Positions 7,479 through 16,018 of a stretch of DNA of 64,000 bases are shown piece after piece (within the stretch, counting starts at the first letter, position 1; every line of letters starts with the position of its first letter). Under the pieces are notes generated by a model. It had not been told where the DNA came from. It did not search any database and worked only from the letters and a program-made list of their open reading frames with translations. The stretch is from Chryseobacterium indicum. GTDB taxonomy: Bacteria > Bacteroidota > Bacteroidia > Flavobacteriales > Weeksellaceae. The stretch is taken from NCBI RefSeq assembly GCF_021504595.1, contig NZ_JACSGT010000002.1:744001-808000 (forward strand), given 5' to 3'. The translations under genes were made by a program, and so were the position numbers.

Positions 7479-8756
7479 ATGTATGCTTTGGTAGATTGCA
7501 ATAATTTCTTTGTTTCCTGCGAAAGAACGCTTGATCCGAAACTTGAAAATAAGCCCGTTGTAGTACTTTCCAACAACGATGGCTGTGTAGTGTCCAGAAG
7601 TAAAGAAGCTAAAGATCTGGGAATTCCGATGGCAGCTCCGGCTTTTAAGTATAAGGAATTATTTAAAGAGCATGATGTACAATGTTTTTCCGCAAAATTC
7701 GAATTGTATAATTTTAAAAGCCAGCGTGTTATAGAGATATCCACAGCGTATGTGGATAAGTCTGATTATGAGGTGTATTCAATCGATGAACTTTTTCTTG
7801 ATCTGAAAAGCTTTAAATATATCGATATTTACGAGTACTGTCTCAGAATCAAAAATGAGATTGATGAGCAGGAAAAAATTCCGGTAAGTATAGGAGTTGC
7901 GCCTACAAAAACACTTTGTAAAGTAGCAAACCGGATTGTAAAGCAATTTCCCGAAAAGTTTAACGGAATTTATATTTTAGATACCCCTGAAAAAATAGAA
8001 AAAGCCTTAAAATGGTTAAAAATTGGTGACGTTTGGGGAATCGGAAGACGTCTTGCCGTAAAAATGCATGATAATGGAGTGCATAAAGCGTGGGATCTTC
8101 TTCAAAAGCCTGAAATGTGGGTTCGGAAGATCATGGGAATTCACGGAGTAAGAATGGTGAACGAACTGAAAGGAATCCGGCAGTTAGAATTGGATGCGCC
8201 GTCTCCGAAAAAATCCATTGCTGTAACCAGAAGCTTCATGGAAATGCTTACCAGAAAAGAAGATGTTCGCGAACGTGTGGAAACTTTCGGGATGTACTGT
8301 TCAGAAAGACTCAGAAAACAAAATACCTGCTGCAAAATGGTAACGGTTTTTGTACAGACCAACCGCTTCAGAAAAGATCTTCCGGAGTACCGGAATGCGG
8401 TAACCAGAATTCTTCCCAATCCCACCAATTCATCAATTTTAATTGGCAGAGTCGTAAATGAACTGTTTCAAGATATCTTTAAAGAAGGATTTCATTATAA
8501 AAAAGCAGGCGTTATTGTGAACGATTTTGTACCGGAAGATCAAAGGCTCATCAATCTTTTTGAAGAAGATACACAGAATCTGCATTTGCCGGTGATGAAA
8601 GCAATGGATGCGATGAACAGAAAATACGGAAAAGATAAAGTACGTCTCGGAAGCATGAGCGGCGAAAATACTTTCGGACGAAAACAGCTGTCTCCCGAAT
8701 ATGAGGCTTTTCTAAAAAATAATACGCTTAAAGAGGCGAATTTCAGATTTCATTAA
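7479..8756 (+). CDS. umuC: UmuC-type Y-family translesion DNA polymerase
   Basis: A 425-residue Y-family polymerase, normal length for UmuC. The palm begins MYALVDCNNFFVSCER with the metal-binding Asp6. The catalytic SIDE motif is present in VYSIDELFLDL, and PVSIGVAPTKTLCKVAN is the usual finger/palm segment. A helix-hairpin-helix region (KIGDVWGIGRR) and the UmuC-specific C-terminal domain ending LGSMSGENTFGRKQLSPEYE follow. It copies damaged DNA and is normally paired with UmuD. No small umuD is present here; the S24 repressor at 5106 may supply that role or only regulate. The ATG sits 20 bp after the -7 box next to operator O2, so expression should be induced when the repressor cleaves itself. 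It is separated from the repressor by the inserted segment. Confidence 0.92.
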   Translation: MYALVDCNNFFVSCERTLDPKLENKPVVVLSNNDGCVVSRSKEAKDLGIPMAAPAFKYKELFKEHDVQCFSAKFELYNFKSQRVIEISTAYVDKSDYEVYSIDELFLDLKSFKYIDIYEYCLRIKNEIDEQEKIPVSIGVAPTKTLCKVANRIVKQFPEKFNGIYILDTPEKIEKALKWLKIGDVWGIGRRLAVKMHDNGVHKAWDLLQKPEMWVRKIMGIHGVRMVNELKGIRQLELDAPSPKKSIAVTRSFMEMLTRKEDVRERVETFGMYCSERLRKQNTCCKMVTVFVQTNRFRKDLPEYRNAVTRILPNPTNSSILIGRVVNELFQDIFKEGFHYKKAGVIVNDFVPEDQRLINLFEEDTQNLHLPVMKAMDAMNRKYGKDKVRLGSMSGENTFGRKQLSPEYEAFLKNNTLKEANFRFH

Positions 8757-8764
8757 ATTTAAAA

Positions 8765-9376
8765 CTACCTTTTTTCATACTTCCAGTTCCTGCCTTTTCC
8801 TTCAGAGATCCACTCTAAAGCCTGTTCCATTCTTTTGTTTCTGGTTGATTCCGTTTTAGCTTCCGTGATCCAGTTGATATATTCTTTACGGAAAGAGGGC
8901 GAAGCCTTTTTAAAGATTTCCAGAGCTTTTTTATTTTCATTCAAAGCATTTTGAAAATACTCAGGAACCTCTGTTTCTGTTTTCGATGGAGCTGCTTTTT
9001 TCAAAGTAACGCCCATATCCGTCAGTTCCATTGCTTCAGTAATCATCTTTTTAAGCTGAGGTTTTGAAGGAAGTTTTTGTGTTTCTGTAATTTTACCCAA
9101 ACTGAACATATTCGTTTTTTCGGTATCTGTTTCAAATTCTTTCAGAGATGACATCTCATCGTGAAGCCAGAATCCCATACTGCAATACTGTTTAAAAGCA
9201 ACCATTGAACAAAGAATCTTCCCTTTATACAGGAACGTGGGAAACTTCCACTTGATCGCTTCTTCTGCATCAGGACAGAATTCGTGAACGGTTTCTCGGA
9301 TATAATTCAGAATAGGTTTTGCAAAATCCTGAGATTTTTCAATGTATTCGTCAACTTTCGGGCTGTATTTTTCCAT
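8765..9376 (-). CDS. YdeI/OmpD-associated family protein (DUF1801 + OmdA)
   Basis: A 203-residue cytoplasmic protein with two parts. Residues 1-115 match the DUF1801 pattern (ILNYIRETVHEFCPDAEEAIKWKFPTF, quoted with breaks; YKGKILCSMVAFKQYCSMGFW). Residues 130-200 match the OmdA/YdeI C-terminal domain (VPEYFQNALNENKKALEIF, SFRKEYINWITEAKTESTRN, RMEQALEWISEGKGRNWKYE). Family members are linked to bacteriocin or polymyxin tolerance in some bacteria, but the biochemical role is unclear. The gene converges with umuC (8 bp between stops) and is followed on the same strand, upstream, by the serine hydrolase only 4 bp away, so the two are probably cotranscribed. Confidence 0.85.
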   Translation of the reverse strand: MEKYSPKVDEYIEKSQDFAKPILNYIRETVHEFCPDAEEAIKWKFPTFLYKGKILCSMVAFKQYCSMGFWLHDEMSSLKEFETDTEKTNMFSLGKITETQKLPSKPQLKKMITEAMELTDMGVTLKKAAPSKTETEVPEYFQNALNENKKALEIFKKASPSFRKEYINWITEAKTESTRNKRMEQALEWISEGKGRNWKYEKR

Positions 9377-9380
9377 ATTT

Positions 9381-10514
9381 TTATTGAAATACTTTTACCG
9401 TTTCATTCACCAGAAATCTCACCTGATCCGGTCTTCCTCTGTCGTTTTTCGGAAGATTATTATAGCTTCCGGTTCTTACAATCACCATATCATGTTCAGG
9501 AATCATAATGATGTATTGTCCCTGAAGTCCCAAAAAATAATAATGCTTTATAGGATTGTCATGATTGATCCAAAATCCCATTCCGTAAATTTCCTCAGAA
9601 TTTTTAGTCGGAGTCCGCATTGTATTGATGAAATCCGGATTTAAAATTTGCTTATTTTCAACTTTTCCGTCGTTAAGAAATAATTGTCCCAGTTTTGCAA
9701 AATCTCTGGAGTTGGAATGAATGCAGCAATACGTTTTCTCCATTCCGTTTTCATCCGTGCTCCATGTTGCGTTTTGTTCCATCCCCATCGGAATCCAGAA
9801 TTTTTCGGATAAATAACTTGCCAAAGACTGTCCGACAGTTTTTTTAATGGCAAAACCTAAAAGCTGCGTGGAACCGCTCTGATATTCAAATCTTTCCCCC
9901 GGATTTTCTTTAAATTTCCTTGAAAAAGTGGCGTTCATTAAATTTTTCCCATAATAAGCTTTCGCATTGGGCAGAAAAGGATTTTTGTAATTTTCATCCC
10001 AGTCCAGTCCGGATTCCATCTGAGCCAGATGTTTTAACGTTAAATTTTTAGCAAAATCTTTATTTTTAAATTCCTCAAAATAATCCGAAAACTTATCATC
10101 AAGACTTTTAATTTTTCCCTCTTCTAGTGCTTTGCCCAAAAGCATTACCGTAACCGCTTTTGCCATAGAAAAAGAATTGGTTTTCGACAGCTGATTATAG
10201 CCGTTCCAATACTGTTCGTGAAGCAGTTTTCCGTTTTTCACCACAATAAAAGATGCGGTATTGGATTTTGTTAAATCTTCAACGATATTTTTCGGTAATT
10301 GCTTTTTATTGTATTCGGGAGATTCTTCCCAAAGTTCAGGAGATTCTGTAGCGATGAGGTTACCGGAAAACAAGGTTCCGTCATCAATATTGGCACTGAG
10401 CTTTCCTCTTAAATAGGTTTTGGATATTCCGTTGAAAATATAACCATATCCCAAAACATAAAAGAGAAGTACGGCAATGACAATAAATGTCACAAAATAA
10501 ATAAGAATTGTCAT
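9381..10514 (-). CDS. Serine hydrolase of the class C beta-lactamase family (esterase/PBP-like)
   Basis: A 377-residue protein with one N-terminal membrane anchor (residues 3-25) and a periplasmic-facing beta-lactamase-fold hydrolase domain. The SxxK motif is S116-M-A-K119, and the second motif is YQS in FEYQSGSTQLLGFAI. Family members of this shape are esterases, 6-aminohexanoate-dimer-type amidases or D-alanyl carboxypeptidase relatives; true beta-lactamase activity should not be assumed. The protein begins at 10514, and the gene is divergent from the M48 protease. It lies 4 bp upstream of the YdeI-like gene on the same strand. Confidence 0.85.
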   Translation of the reverse strand: MTILIYFVTFIVIAVLLFYVLGYGYIFNGISKTYLRGKLSANIDDGTLFSGNLIATESPELWEESPEYNKKQLPKNIVEDLTKSNTASFIVVKNGKLLHEQYWNGYNQLSKTNSFSMAKAVTVMLLGKALEEGKIKSLDDKFSDYFEEFKNKDFAKNLTLKHLAQMESGLDWDENYKNPFLPNAKAYYGKNLMNATFSRKFKENPGERFEYQSGSTQLLGFAIKKTVGQSLASYLSEKFWIPMGMEQNATWSTDENGMEKTYCCIHSNSRDFAKLGQLFLNDGKVENKQILNPDFINTMRTPTKNSEEIYGMGFWINHDNPIKHYYFLGLQGQYIIMIPEHDMVIVRTGSYNNLPKNDRGRPDQVRFLVNETVKVFQ

Positions 10515-10546
10515 AGCAATTGATCTTAAACAAATTTAAAATAAAT

Positions 10547-10578
10547 TTGAAAACATGAAACGAAATGATTTATTTTTG
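10547..10578 (+). promoter_or_regulatory. Promoter of the M48 protease gene
   Basis: TTG at 10547-10549 and TATTTTTG at 10571-10578 with a 21-bp spacer, matching TTG-N17-23-TAnnTTTG. The ATG at 10595 follows 16 bp after the box, giving a very short leader. Confidence 0.65.
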
Positions 10579-10594
10579 TGATTATTGAACTAAA

Positions 10595-11896
10595 ATGATG
10601 AAAAAACTAATTTCCCTATTTCTTATCCATTTCATTATCACCATTTTCGGACAGATGTATAAACCGCTCGATACGGCAGATTACGTCCAGAGAAAAGAAT
10701 TTCTGAAAAATTTTACGGCGAATACTGAAAGTTTAAGCAAAAAAAGCAGATCCGATTATCCGGGAAAGACGGGCAATGAGCTTTCTAAAATTTATAAAGA
10801 ATTCGACAAAGAATTTGAAAAAAAAGTAAAGGAAAAAGATTTTGCTTTCAATTCTGTGTTTGATGCAAAGGTTAAAAATCTTATCGAACGGTTAAGAAAA
10901 AACAATTCCCAGATTCCGCAAAATTTAAAAATCCTTATCGCTAAGGACAATACTCCGAATGCATACTGTTTTGCAGACGGAACTTTCGTCATCAATATGG
11001 GACTTTTCAACTGGCTGAATAATGACGATCAACTTGCTGCCGTAATTTCACACGAATTAGGACATAAAATTTCCGAGCATACGCTGAAAACTTTTCTGAG
11101 CATGATCGAACAGGATAAAATGGACAAAATGGTGGTTCAGGATATAAAATCGACAAAGGAAAACCGTAATCAGAGGGCTTTTGATGTGATGAAAAACAGA
11201 ATCTACAGAAAAGGGGCTGAAAACAGAAAGCAGGAAATGCAGGCGGATTCTTTAGGATATGTGGTTTTTAAAAATAGTGATTTTAAGAAAACTGAATACG
11301 TTAATGCTCTGAAAAGACTGGAAGATTTCGATACCATTTCGCCAAGAGAGCTGAAAGTGGAAACTTACAAGAAATACTTTAACCTTCCCAAACAGGAGTT
11401 TAAAGACAAATGGCTGAAAAAAGAAGATTTTTCTCTGTATAATTACAATCATTTCAAAGAAAAACTGAATAAAGATTCTCTGAAATCGCATCCTGAAATG
11501 GTTTTAAGAATCAATAACCTCAAAAAATTGTTTCCTGAACTTAAAAATGATGTTCCGGATGAAAAACCTTCGGATTCTTATTCTACGGTAGAAAAAATCG
11601 CAAGAATGGAAACCTTGCCTAATTTTTACCACTCTGAAGATTACGGAGTCGGAATTTATGCGAGTCTTCAGTTTTTGCAGGATAATGAAGAGGAAAAGTA
11701 TTATAAAAACTGGCTCGGAAAATGTTTCGCCAAGATTTATGAAGCGAGAAAAAACTACAATTTAAATCGATATTTAGATCGTGTAGATCCCAAAAATCAA
11801 AGTGAAAGTTATCAGCAGTTCCTGAATTTTATGTGGAACCTGAGTCTCGAGGAAATTAAAAATATTGCAGATTATTATCAAACGACAGAATCCTGA
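10595..11896 (+). CDS. Exported M48-family zinc metalloprotease
   Basis: A 433-residue exported protease. Residues 1-20 are a signal peptide (IHFIITIFGQ). The zinc site is HELGH at 153-157 in AAVISHELGHKISEHTL, with the third ligand Glu in RKQEMQADSLGYVVF (about residue 212). The region before the motif (AYCFADGTFVINMGLFNWL) is the standard M48 substrate strand. The long C-terminal part is helical and without recognised domains. M48 proteins of this type degrade misfolded envelope proteins, as BepA does, but the exact substrate is unknown. The promoter lies just upstream and the stop codon is embedded in a hairpin. Confidence 0.88.
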   Translation: MMKKLISLFLIHFIITIFGQMYKPLDTADYVQRKEFLKNFTANTESLSKKSRSDYPGKTGNELSKIYKEFDKEFEKKVKEKDFAFNSVFDAKVKNLIERLRKNNSQIPQNLKILIAKDNTPNAYCFADGTFVINMGLFNWLNNDDQLAAVISHELGHKISEHTLKTFLSMIEQDKMDKMVVQDIKSTKENRNQRAFDVMKNRIYRKGAENRKQEMQADSLGYVVFKNSDFKKTEYVNALKRLEDFDTISPRELKVETYKKYFNLPKQEFKDKWLKKEDFSLYNYNHFKEKLNKDSLKSHPEMVLRINNLKKLFPELKNDVPDEKPSDSYSTVEKIARMETLPNFYHSEDYGVGIYASLQFLQDNEEEKYYKNWLGKCFAKIYEARKNYNLNRYLDRVDPKNQSESYQQFLNFMWNLSLEEIKNIADYYQTTES

Positions 11897-11913
11897 CCGA
11901 AGGTCAGGATTCT
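11887..11913. terminator. Bidirectional hairpin between the M48 gene and the 11941 gene
   Basis: A perfect 12-bp stem with a 3-nt loop; the M48 stop codon (11894-11896) is inside the left arm. The following T-run is weak (TCTTATT), so termination is likely but not certain. It lies between two convergent genes. Confidence 0.6.
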
Positions 11914-11940
11914 TATTGAGTATAAAATTTAAATTAACTC

Positions 11941-13458
11941 TTAATAATTCAGTCTTTCCAGACGAATTTTATTGAATTTTTCTTTTTCATTGAATTCACG
12001 CAGCAGAATATAGCCTTCTTTCGCTACATAAGGCGTTACCACATAATTATCTTTTTCTGAAATAGGAACAACTTCCTGCTTGAATTTCCCGTCAATAATC
12101 GTATTGATGAAAAGATTCCATTTTTTTTCTTTGGTTACCTGATCTTTCTGATAATCGCGGAAGAAAAAGACAACGTCTTTACCGTCATTCAGATATTGAG
12201 AAAAAAGATAATCGCTGTTTACCCACTTCGATTTTTCTTTTTCAAAAACCTGTACATCTTTCACCTTAAAATCTTTATCGGTGTTGATGTAAACCAGATC
12301 GGTGGTTTTCGGAGCATTGTATTGTCCTGCAGGTTTGAATTTCTCCGAAAGGATTCCCACACTGCCATCGCTCATAAAATACGCATCCTTCGTCTGAAGA
12401 TAATAGCCGTTTTCTACGCCTCCGTCTGCGCTCAGTTTTGGAATGTGGTTGGAAAGATCCGGTTTGTAGCTGATGGTTTTCAGATCTACATTATAATTGT
12501 TTTTATCAAGAATAAATCTTGCAAAGCCTCTGTTCTCTTTGGAAATATAATTTCTTCCCAGCAAAACCACTTTATCGTCAAAAGTTTTGTCATTATCAAT
12601 TCCGCTTAAAGCATCAATATTATAAATGGTTTCCGGCGAAAGTCCCGTTATCGGTTTGTTGGAAAGCTCTTTTCCGGTTTTCATATCAATCACCAGAAGA
12701 GAAAAAGTTTTATCGTCATCGTTCACCTTTCTCAGGATTCCGTAGATGCGGTTTTCGTCCTTTTCCAAAATGGTAAGATCCGAAAATATTTTTTTATCTC
12801 CGTTTGTATTGTAGCTGTATCTCCAGATCTCTTTCTTGTTATCGTCGAATTTAATCAGGCTGTTTTTATTGATGTATTTTCCGTAATCGTTGTATTCTAA
12901 AGCCAGATAACCGCCTTCCTTAATTTCTCCTACCGCAGAAACATAATTGTAGCCTTTCTCTTTCTTCTCGGCGCGGTTTTCTTTTCTTTCTTCTTTAAAA
13001 GTTTTGGGCTGTGAGATTTCTTTAAACGTTCCGTCCTCCTGATAATCGTAATACACTTTAGGCTTTACTGTATTGGTCTTAGGATCTATGACCATAGAAA
13101 CCGGAGCCGCTGCATCTTTGGAAAAAGCCTGAAGATAATTGATGTCCGAAGGCTGAAGAATAATCTGCCCTTTAAAATCCACATATCCGAAATAATTGGA
13201 AACCAGAAGTCCCGCTTCAAATTCTTTATTGGCAACCGGATTCAGGTTTTTATCTAAAATAACGTATTCGAATTTCTGTTTTTTATTGTCTGTTTTCCCG
13301 TAGGAATAAATAGAAACATAGCCGTAAAGATTGTCTTTGGTATCAAACAGCGCATTCATTCCCACATTTTTACCTGAGGCTAAAGAAGCCAGATCCTGAG
13401 TCTGAGAATATGCAATTGTCTGAATAAGACCAAAAACCAAAAATGTTAATTTTTTCAT
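11941..13458 (-). CDS. Exported protein of unknown function
   Basis: A 505-residue protein with a signal peptide (1-18, ending AYS). The mature part is a run of beta-strand-like repeats that alternate charged turns and short hydrophobic strands (YGYVSIYSYGK, KFEYVILDKNLNPVANKEF, YLALEYNDYGKYINKNSL, RIYGILRKVNDDDKTFSLLVIDM), a composition seen in beta-propeller-like periplasmic proteins. No catalytic motif is recognisable. Residues 150-165 are a Lys/Glu-rich linker. It is monocistronic by position: convergent with the M48 gene and 84 bp downstream of the glyS stop. I do not recognise a family. Confidence 0.7.
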   Translation of the reverse strand: MKKLTFLVFGLIQTIAYSQTQDLASLASGKNVGMNALFDTKDNLYGYVSIYSYGKTDNKKQKFEYVILDKNLNPVANKEFEAGLLVSNYFGYVDFKGQIILQPSDINYLQAFSKDAAAPVSMVIDPKTNTVKPKVYYDYQEDGTFKEISQPKTFKEERKENRAEKKEKGYNYVSAVGEIKEGGYLALEYNDYGKYINKNSLIKFDDNKKEIWRYSYNTNGDKKIFSDLTILEKDENRIYGILRKVNDDDKTFSLLVIDMKTGKELSNKPITGLSPETIYNIDALSGIDNDKTFDDKVVLLGRNYISKENRGFARFILDKNNYNVDLKTISYKPDLSNHIPKLSADGGVENGYYLQTKDAYFMSDGSVGILSEKFKPAGQYNAPKTTDLVYINTDKDFKVKDVQVFEKEKSKWVNSDYLFSQYLNDGKDVVFFFRDYQKDQVTKEKKWNLFINTIIDGKFKQEVVPISEKDNYVVTPYVAKEGYILLREFNEKEKFNKIRLERLNY

Positions 13459-13504
13459 GGTTAAAATTTGAATTTCAAAAATAGCAAATTCGGGGATATG
13501 TTCT

Positions 13505-13538
13505 TAAAAAAATAAAAGCCCTGATTTCTCAAGGCTTT
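13505..13538 (-). terminator. Rho-independent terminator of glyS
   Basis: On the minus strand AAAGCCTTGA pairs with TCAGGGCTTT (one G-T pair) around a GAAA tetraloop, followed by TTATTTTTTT. It lies directly after the glyS stop. Confidence 0.9.
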
Positions 13539-13542
13539 CGGT

Positions 13543-15084
13543 CTATATTTTAGAAAGTAAATTTCTGAAACTTGTCTTTTCGTCGATAATTCTTCTTAAC
13601 TCAGAAACCGGAACTCTTTCCTGCTGCATTGTGTCTCTGTCTCTTATCGTCACCGTGTGATCCGTTAAAGAGTCATGGTCGATCGTGATACAGTAAGGTG
13701 TTCCAATTGCATCCTGTCTTCTGTAACGTTTTCCGATTGCATCTTTTTCTTCGTAGAATAAGTTGAAATCATATTTCAGATCGTTGAAAATTTTCTCTGC
13801 GTATTCTGCCAAACCATCTCTTTTCATTAACGGAAGAATCGCTGCTTTAATGGGCGCTAAAGCCGGAGGTAAAGATAAAACCGTTCTCTCGGAACCATCT
13901 TCCAATACTTCGTCTCTTAAACAATGAGAGAATAAAGCTAAGAACAATCGGTCTAAACCAACTGAAGTTTCCACCACATACGGAACATAGTTTTCATTTC
14001 TTTCCGGATCGAAGAACTGAAGTTTTCTGCCTGAGAATTCTTCATGCGCTTTTAAATCGAAATCCGTTCTTGAGTGAATACCTTCCAGTTCTTTGAACCC
14101 GAAAGGGAAATTAAATTCAATATCTGCTGCAGCATTTGCGTAGTGAGCCAGTTTTTCATGGTCATGGAATCTGTAATTTTCGTCACCTAAACCTAAAGCC
14201 AAATGCCAGTTCAGACGCTTTTGCTTCCATTGCTCGTAGAATTCCAATTCTGTTCCCGGAGCAACGAAAAACTGCATTTCCATCTGTTCGAATTCACGCA
14301 TTCTGAAGATAAACTGTCTTGCAACAATCTCATTTCTGAACGCTTTTCCGATCTGTGCAATACCGAAAGGAAGCTTATGACGGGAGGTTTTCTGAACATT
14401 CAAAAAGTTAACGAAAATTCCCTGTGCAGTTTCCGGTCTTAAATAAAGATCCATTGCAGAATCTGCGGAAGCACCTAATTTAGTCCCGAACATCAGGTTG
14501 AACTGTCTTACTTCTGTCCAGTTTTTAGAACCGGTATCAGGATCAGCAATTTCCAGCTCTTCAATTAACGCTTTTACATCAGCAAGGTCTTCATTTTCTA
14601 AAGATTTTGCCAGTCTGGAAAGGATTGCTTCCCTTTTGGCTCTGTATTCCAAAACTTTTGGATTTGTTGCCACAAACTGATCTTTATCAAAAGCGTCACC
14701 GAATCTTTTCGCTGCTTTTTCAATCTCCTTATTCTCCTTATCTTCAATTTTAGCACAGTAATCTTCCACCAAAACGTCTGCTCTGAAACGTTTCTTAGAA
14801 TCCTTATTATCAATCAATGGATCGTTGAAAGCGTCTACGTGCCCCGAAGCCTTCCATGTTGTAGGGTGCATAAGGATCGCCGAATCAATACCCACAATAT
14901 TTTCGTTAAGCTGTACCATCGCTTTCCACCAGTATTGCTTGATATTATTTTTTAACTCGGCTCCGTTTTGTCCATAATCATAAACTGCGGATAAACCATC
15001 GTAGATCTCACTCGAAGGGAAAATAAAACCATATTCTTTAGCGTGAGAAATCACTTTCTTGAAAACATCTTCTTGTTTTGCCAT
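13543..15084 (-). CDS. glyS: Glycyl-tRNA synthetase (dimeric class II)
   Basis: A 513-residue enzyme that charges tRNA-Gly with glycine, of the single-chain alpha2 type common in Bacteroidota. The class II catalytic core is visible: the N-terminal FIFPSSEIYDGLSAVYDYG, motif 2 region FGIAQIGKAFRNEIVARQFIFRMREFEQMEM (quoted across its centre), and motif 3 near VVETSVGLDRLFLALF. The C-terminal anticodon-binding domain begins near residue 400 (LPPALAPIKAAILPL) and ends with RDRDTMQQERVPVSEL. A -7 box TATTTTTG lies on the minus strand at 15114-15107, about 22 bp before the ATG. A strong GAAA-loop terminator follows. It is an ordinary, intact housekeeping gene. Confidence 0.95.
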   Translation of the reverse strand: MAKQEDVFKKVISHAKEYGFIFPSSEIYDGLSAVYDYGQNGAELKNNIKQYWWKAMVQLNENIVGIDSAILMHPTTWKASGHVDAFNDPLIDNKDSKKRFRADVLVEDYCAKIEDKENKEIEKAAKRFGDAFDKDQFVATNPKVLEYRAKREAILSRLAKSLENEDLADVKALIEELEIADPDTGSKNWTEVRQFNLMFGTKLGASADSAMDLYLRPETAQGIFVNFLNVQKTSRHKLPFGIAQIGKAFRNEIVARQFIFRMREFEQMEMQFFVAPGTELEFYEQWKQKRLNWHLALGLGDENYRFHDHEKLAHYANAAADIEFNFPFGFKELEGIHSRTDFDLKAHEEFSGRKLQFFDPERNENYVPYVVETSVGLDRLFLALFSHCLRDEVLEDGSERTVLSLPPALAPIKAAILPLMKRDGLAEYAEKIFNDLKYDFNLFYEEKDAIGKRYRRQDAIGTPYCITIDHDSLTDHTVTIRDRDTMQQERVPVSELRRIIDEKTSFRNLLSKI

Positions 15085-15205
15085 AATTTTTTAACGTCTG
15101 AAAGTGCAAAAATATGAATTTGAATCCCAATTCCATGAAATTCAATAAAAAAAGCCGTCAATAGACAGCAAATATTTACATTTTTAATTTTCAGGAGTCG
15201 GGAAC

Positions 15206-15300
15206 CTGCTTTCACTACTCGCTTTTTTCTTTATTCAGCGTGGCGGCCCCGCCGCCACGCTGAATAAAGAAAAAGAGCTCAGACATGCCGTTCAATCAGG
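15206..15300 (+). repeat. Palindromic element with variable stem, copy 1
   Basis: A perfect 24-bp stem (15224-15247 with 15251-15274) and a 3-nt loop, tipped by GGCGGC/GCCGCC. It is flanked on the left by CTGCTTTCACTACTCGCT (15206-15223) and on the right by GAGCTCAGACA (15275-15285) and then a CAATC block. Copy 2 at 59487-59571 has the same flanks and tip but an unrelated stem middle. It lies between glyS and the 15353 gene and outside any CDS. Class unknown to me; REP-like by form. Confidence 0.85.
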
Positions 15301-15315
15301 ACTACTAAGAACAGC

Positions 15316-15343
15316 ATAAAAAAAGCAGTTGTAAAAACTGCTC
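15316..15343 (-). terminator. Terminator of the 15353 gene
   Basis: On the minus strand AGCAGTT pairs with AACTGCT, followed by a run of seven T. It lies 10 bp after the stop codon. Confidence 0.75.
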
Positions 15344-15352
15344 CTGTATATT

Positions 15353-15865
15353 TTAGAAATTGTAGGATAATCCGATGCTGTTTCCTGTGATGTCTAACCT
15401 GTAAGAAGCGGTTTTTGCCTCTCCTCCTTCCGGATTCTGGTTTTGCGTATCCACAGCTTTCTTGAGATTTTTTCCGGAACTGATTGCAAAAGGAATCCCG
15501 ATTCCCACAAATCCTGCTCCGATTCCTACCAATCCCCAACCGCTTTTATCTTTTACTTCGTAAGCTACGCCATTGTGATAAGCCGTTTTGGTACGTAATA
15601 TCTGTTTTGCTAATCCGAAACCGATAAAACCACCGCCAATCGCTCCGAAAATCTGAGAAACCGTACTGTTGGTGTTCGCTTTCTTCATATAGTTCAGTGC
15701 TTCAGGATTGGTAAATACCTTTTTATACTCGGAAAATTTGAATTTCTGATCCCCTTTGATGAAAAACTCTCTGTTAGACTTTCCCAACCTCAGTGAATCT
15801 GAATTCTGGGCAAAAGAAATTAATGGAAAAATACTCAGCAGTAAAGTAAATAATAGCTTTTTCAT
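15353..15865 (-). CDS. Small exported protein with glycine-rich hydrophobic segments, unknown function
   Basis: A 170-residue protein with a signal peptide (1-19, ending SFA). The mature part has two glycine-rich hydrophobic stretches, IFGAIGGGFIGFGLAKQIL (about 72-90) and GLVGIGAGFVGIGIPFAIS (about 111-129), that could insert in a membrane. They are linked by a polar loop, and the protein ends in SYRLDITGNSIGLSYNF. A final aromatic residue after beta-like strands is reminiscent of outer-membrane proteins, but this is a weak hint. It is monocistronic, with its own terminator next to the palindromic element. I do not recognise a named family. Confidence 0.7.
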   Translation of the reverse strand: MKKLLFTLLLSIFPLISFAQNSDSLRLGKSNREFFIKGDQKFKFSEYKKVFTNPEALNYMKKANTNSTVSQIFGAIGGGFIGFGLAKQILRTKTAYHNGVAYEVKDKSGWGLVGIGAGFVGIGIPFAISSGKNLKKAVDTQNQNPEGGEAKTASYRLDITGNSIGLSYNF

Positions 15866-16018
15866 GATTAAAAATTTGCGCGAAAATAAAGATTCTCTCT
15901 TTTATCAAAAGAATTTAAAATGTTAATTTTTTTCAATATCAGAGGTATCAAATCATTTTAATTATTATTGTCTTAATTAGAGATAATTTATCGTAATTTG
16001 CTTTATCAAAATTGAATC

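Larger units (their letters stand above)
7340..7519. repeat. 180-bp direct repeat, right copy (repressor stub + control region + umuC start)
   Basis: Right partner of 5814-5993. Here the rightward side is intact: -7 box TAATTTTG at 7452-7459 and the umuC ATG at 7479. The leftward -7-like box reads CATATTTG (minus strand, 7428-7421) where the left copy reads TATATTTA. A common ancestor TATATTTG would match the consensus perfectly, so each copy has lost a different base. Confidence 0.95.

Noticed and set aside
5814..7519. 180-bp repeats as the target-site duplication of an insertion sequence
   Set aside because: Far too long for a target duplication, 6 percent diverged, and no transposase or terminal inverted repeat is present in the segment between.
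9381..10514. The SxxK hydrolase as a beta-lactamase resistance gene
   Set aside because: The family is broad; the anchor and motif pattern fit an esterase or peptidase relative, and nothing points to antibiotic hydrolysis.
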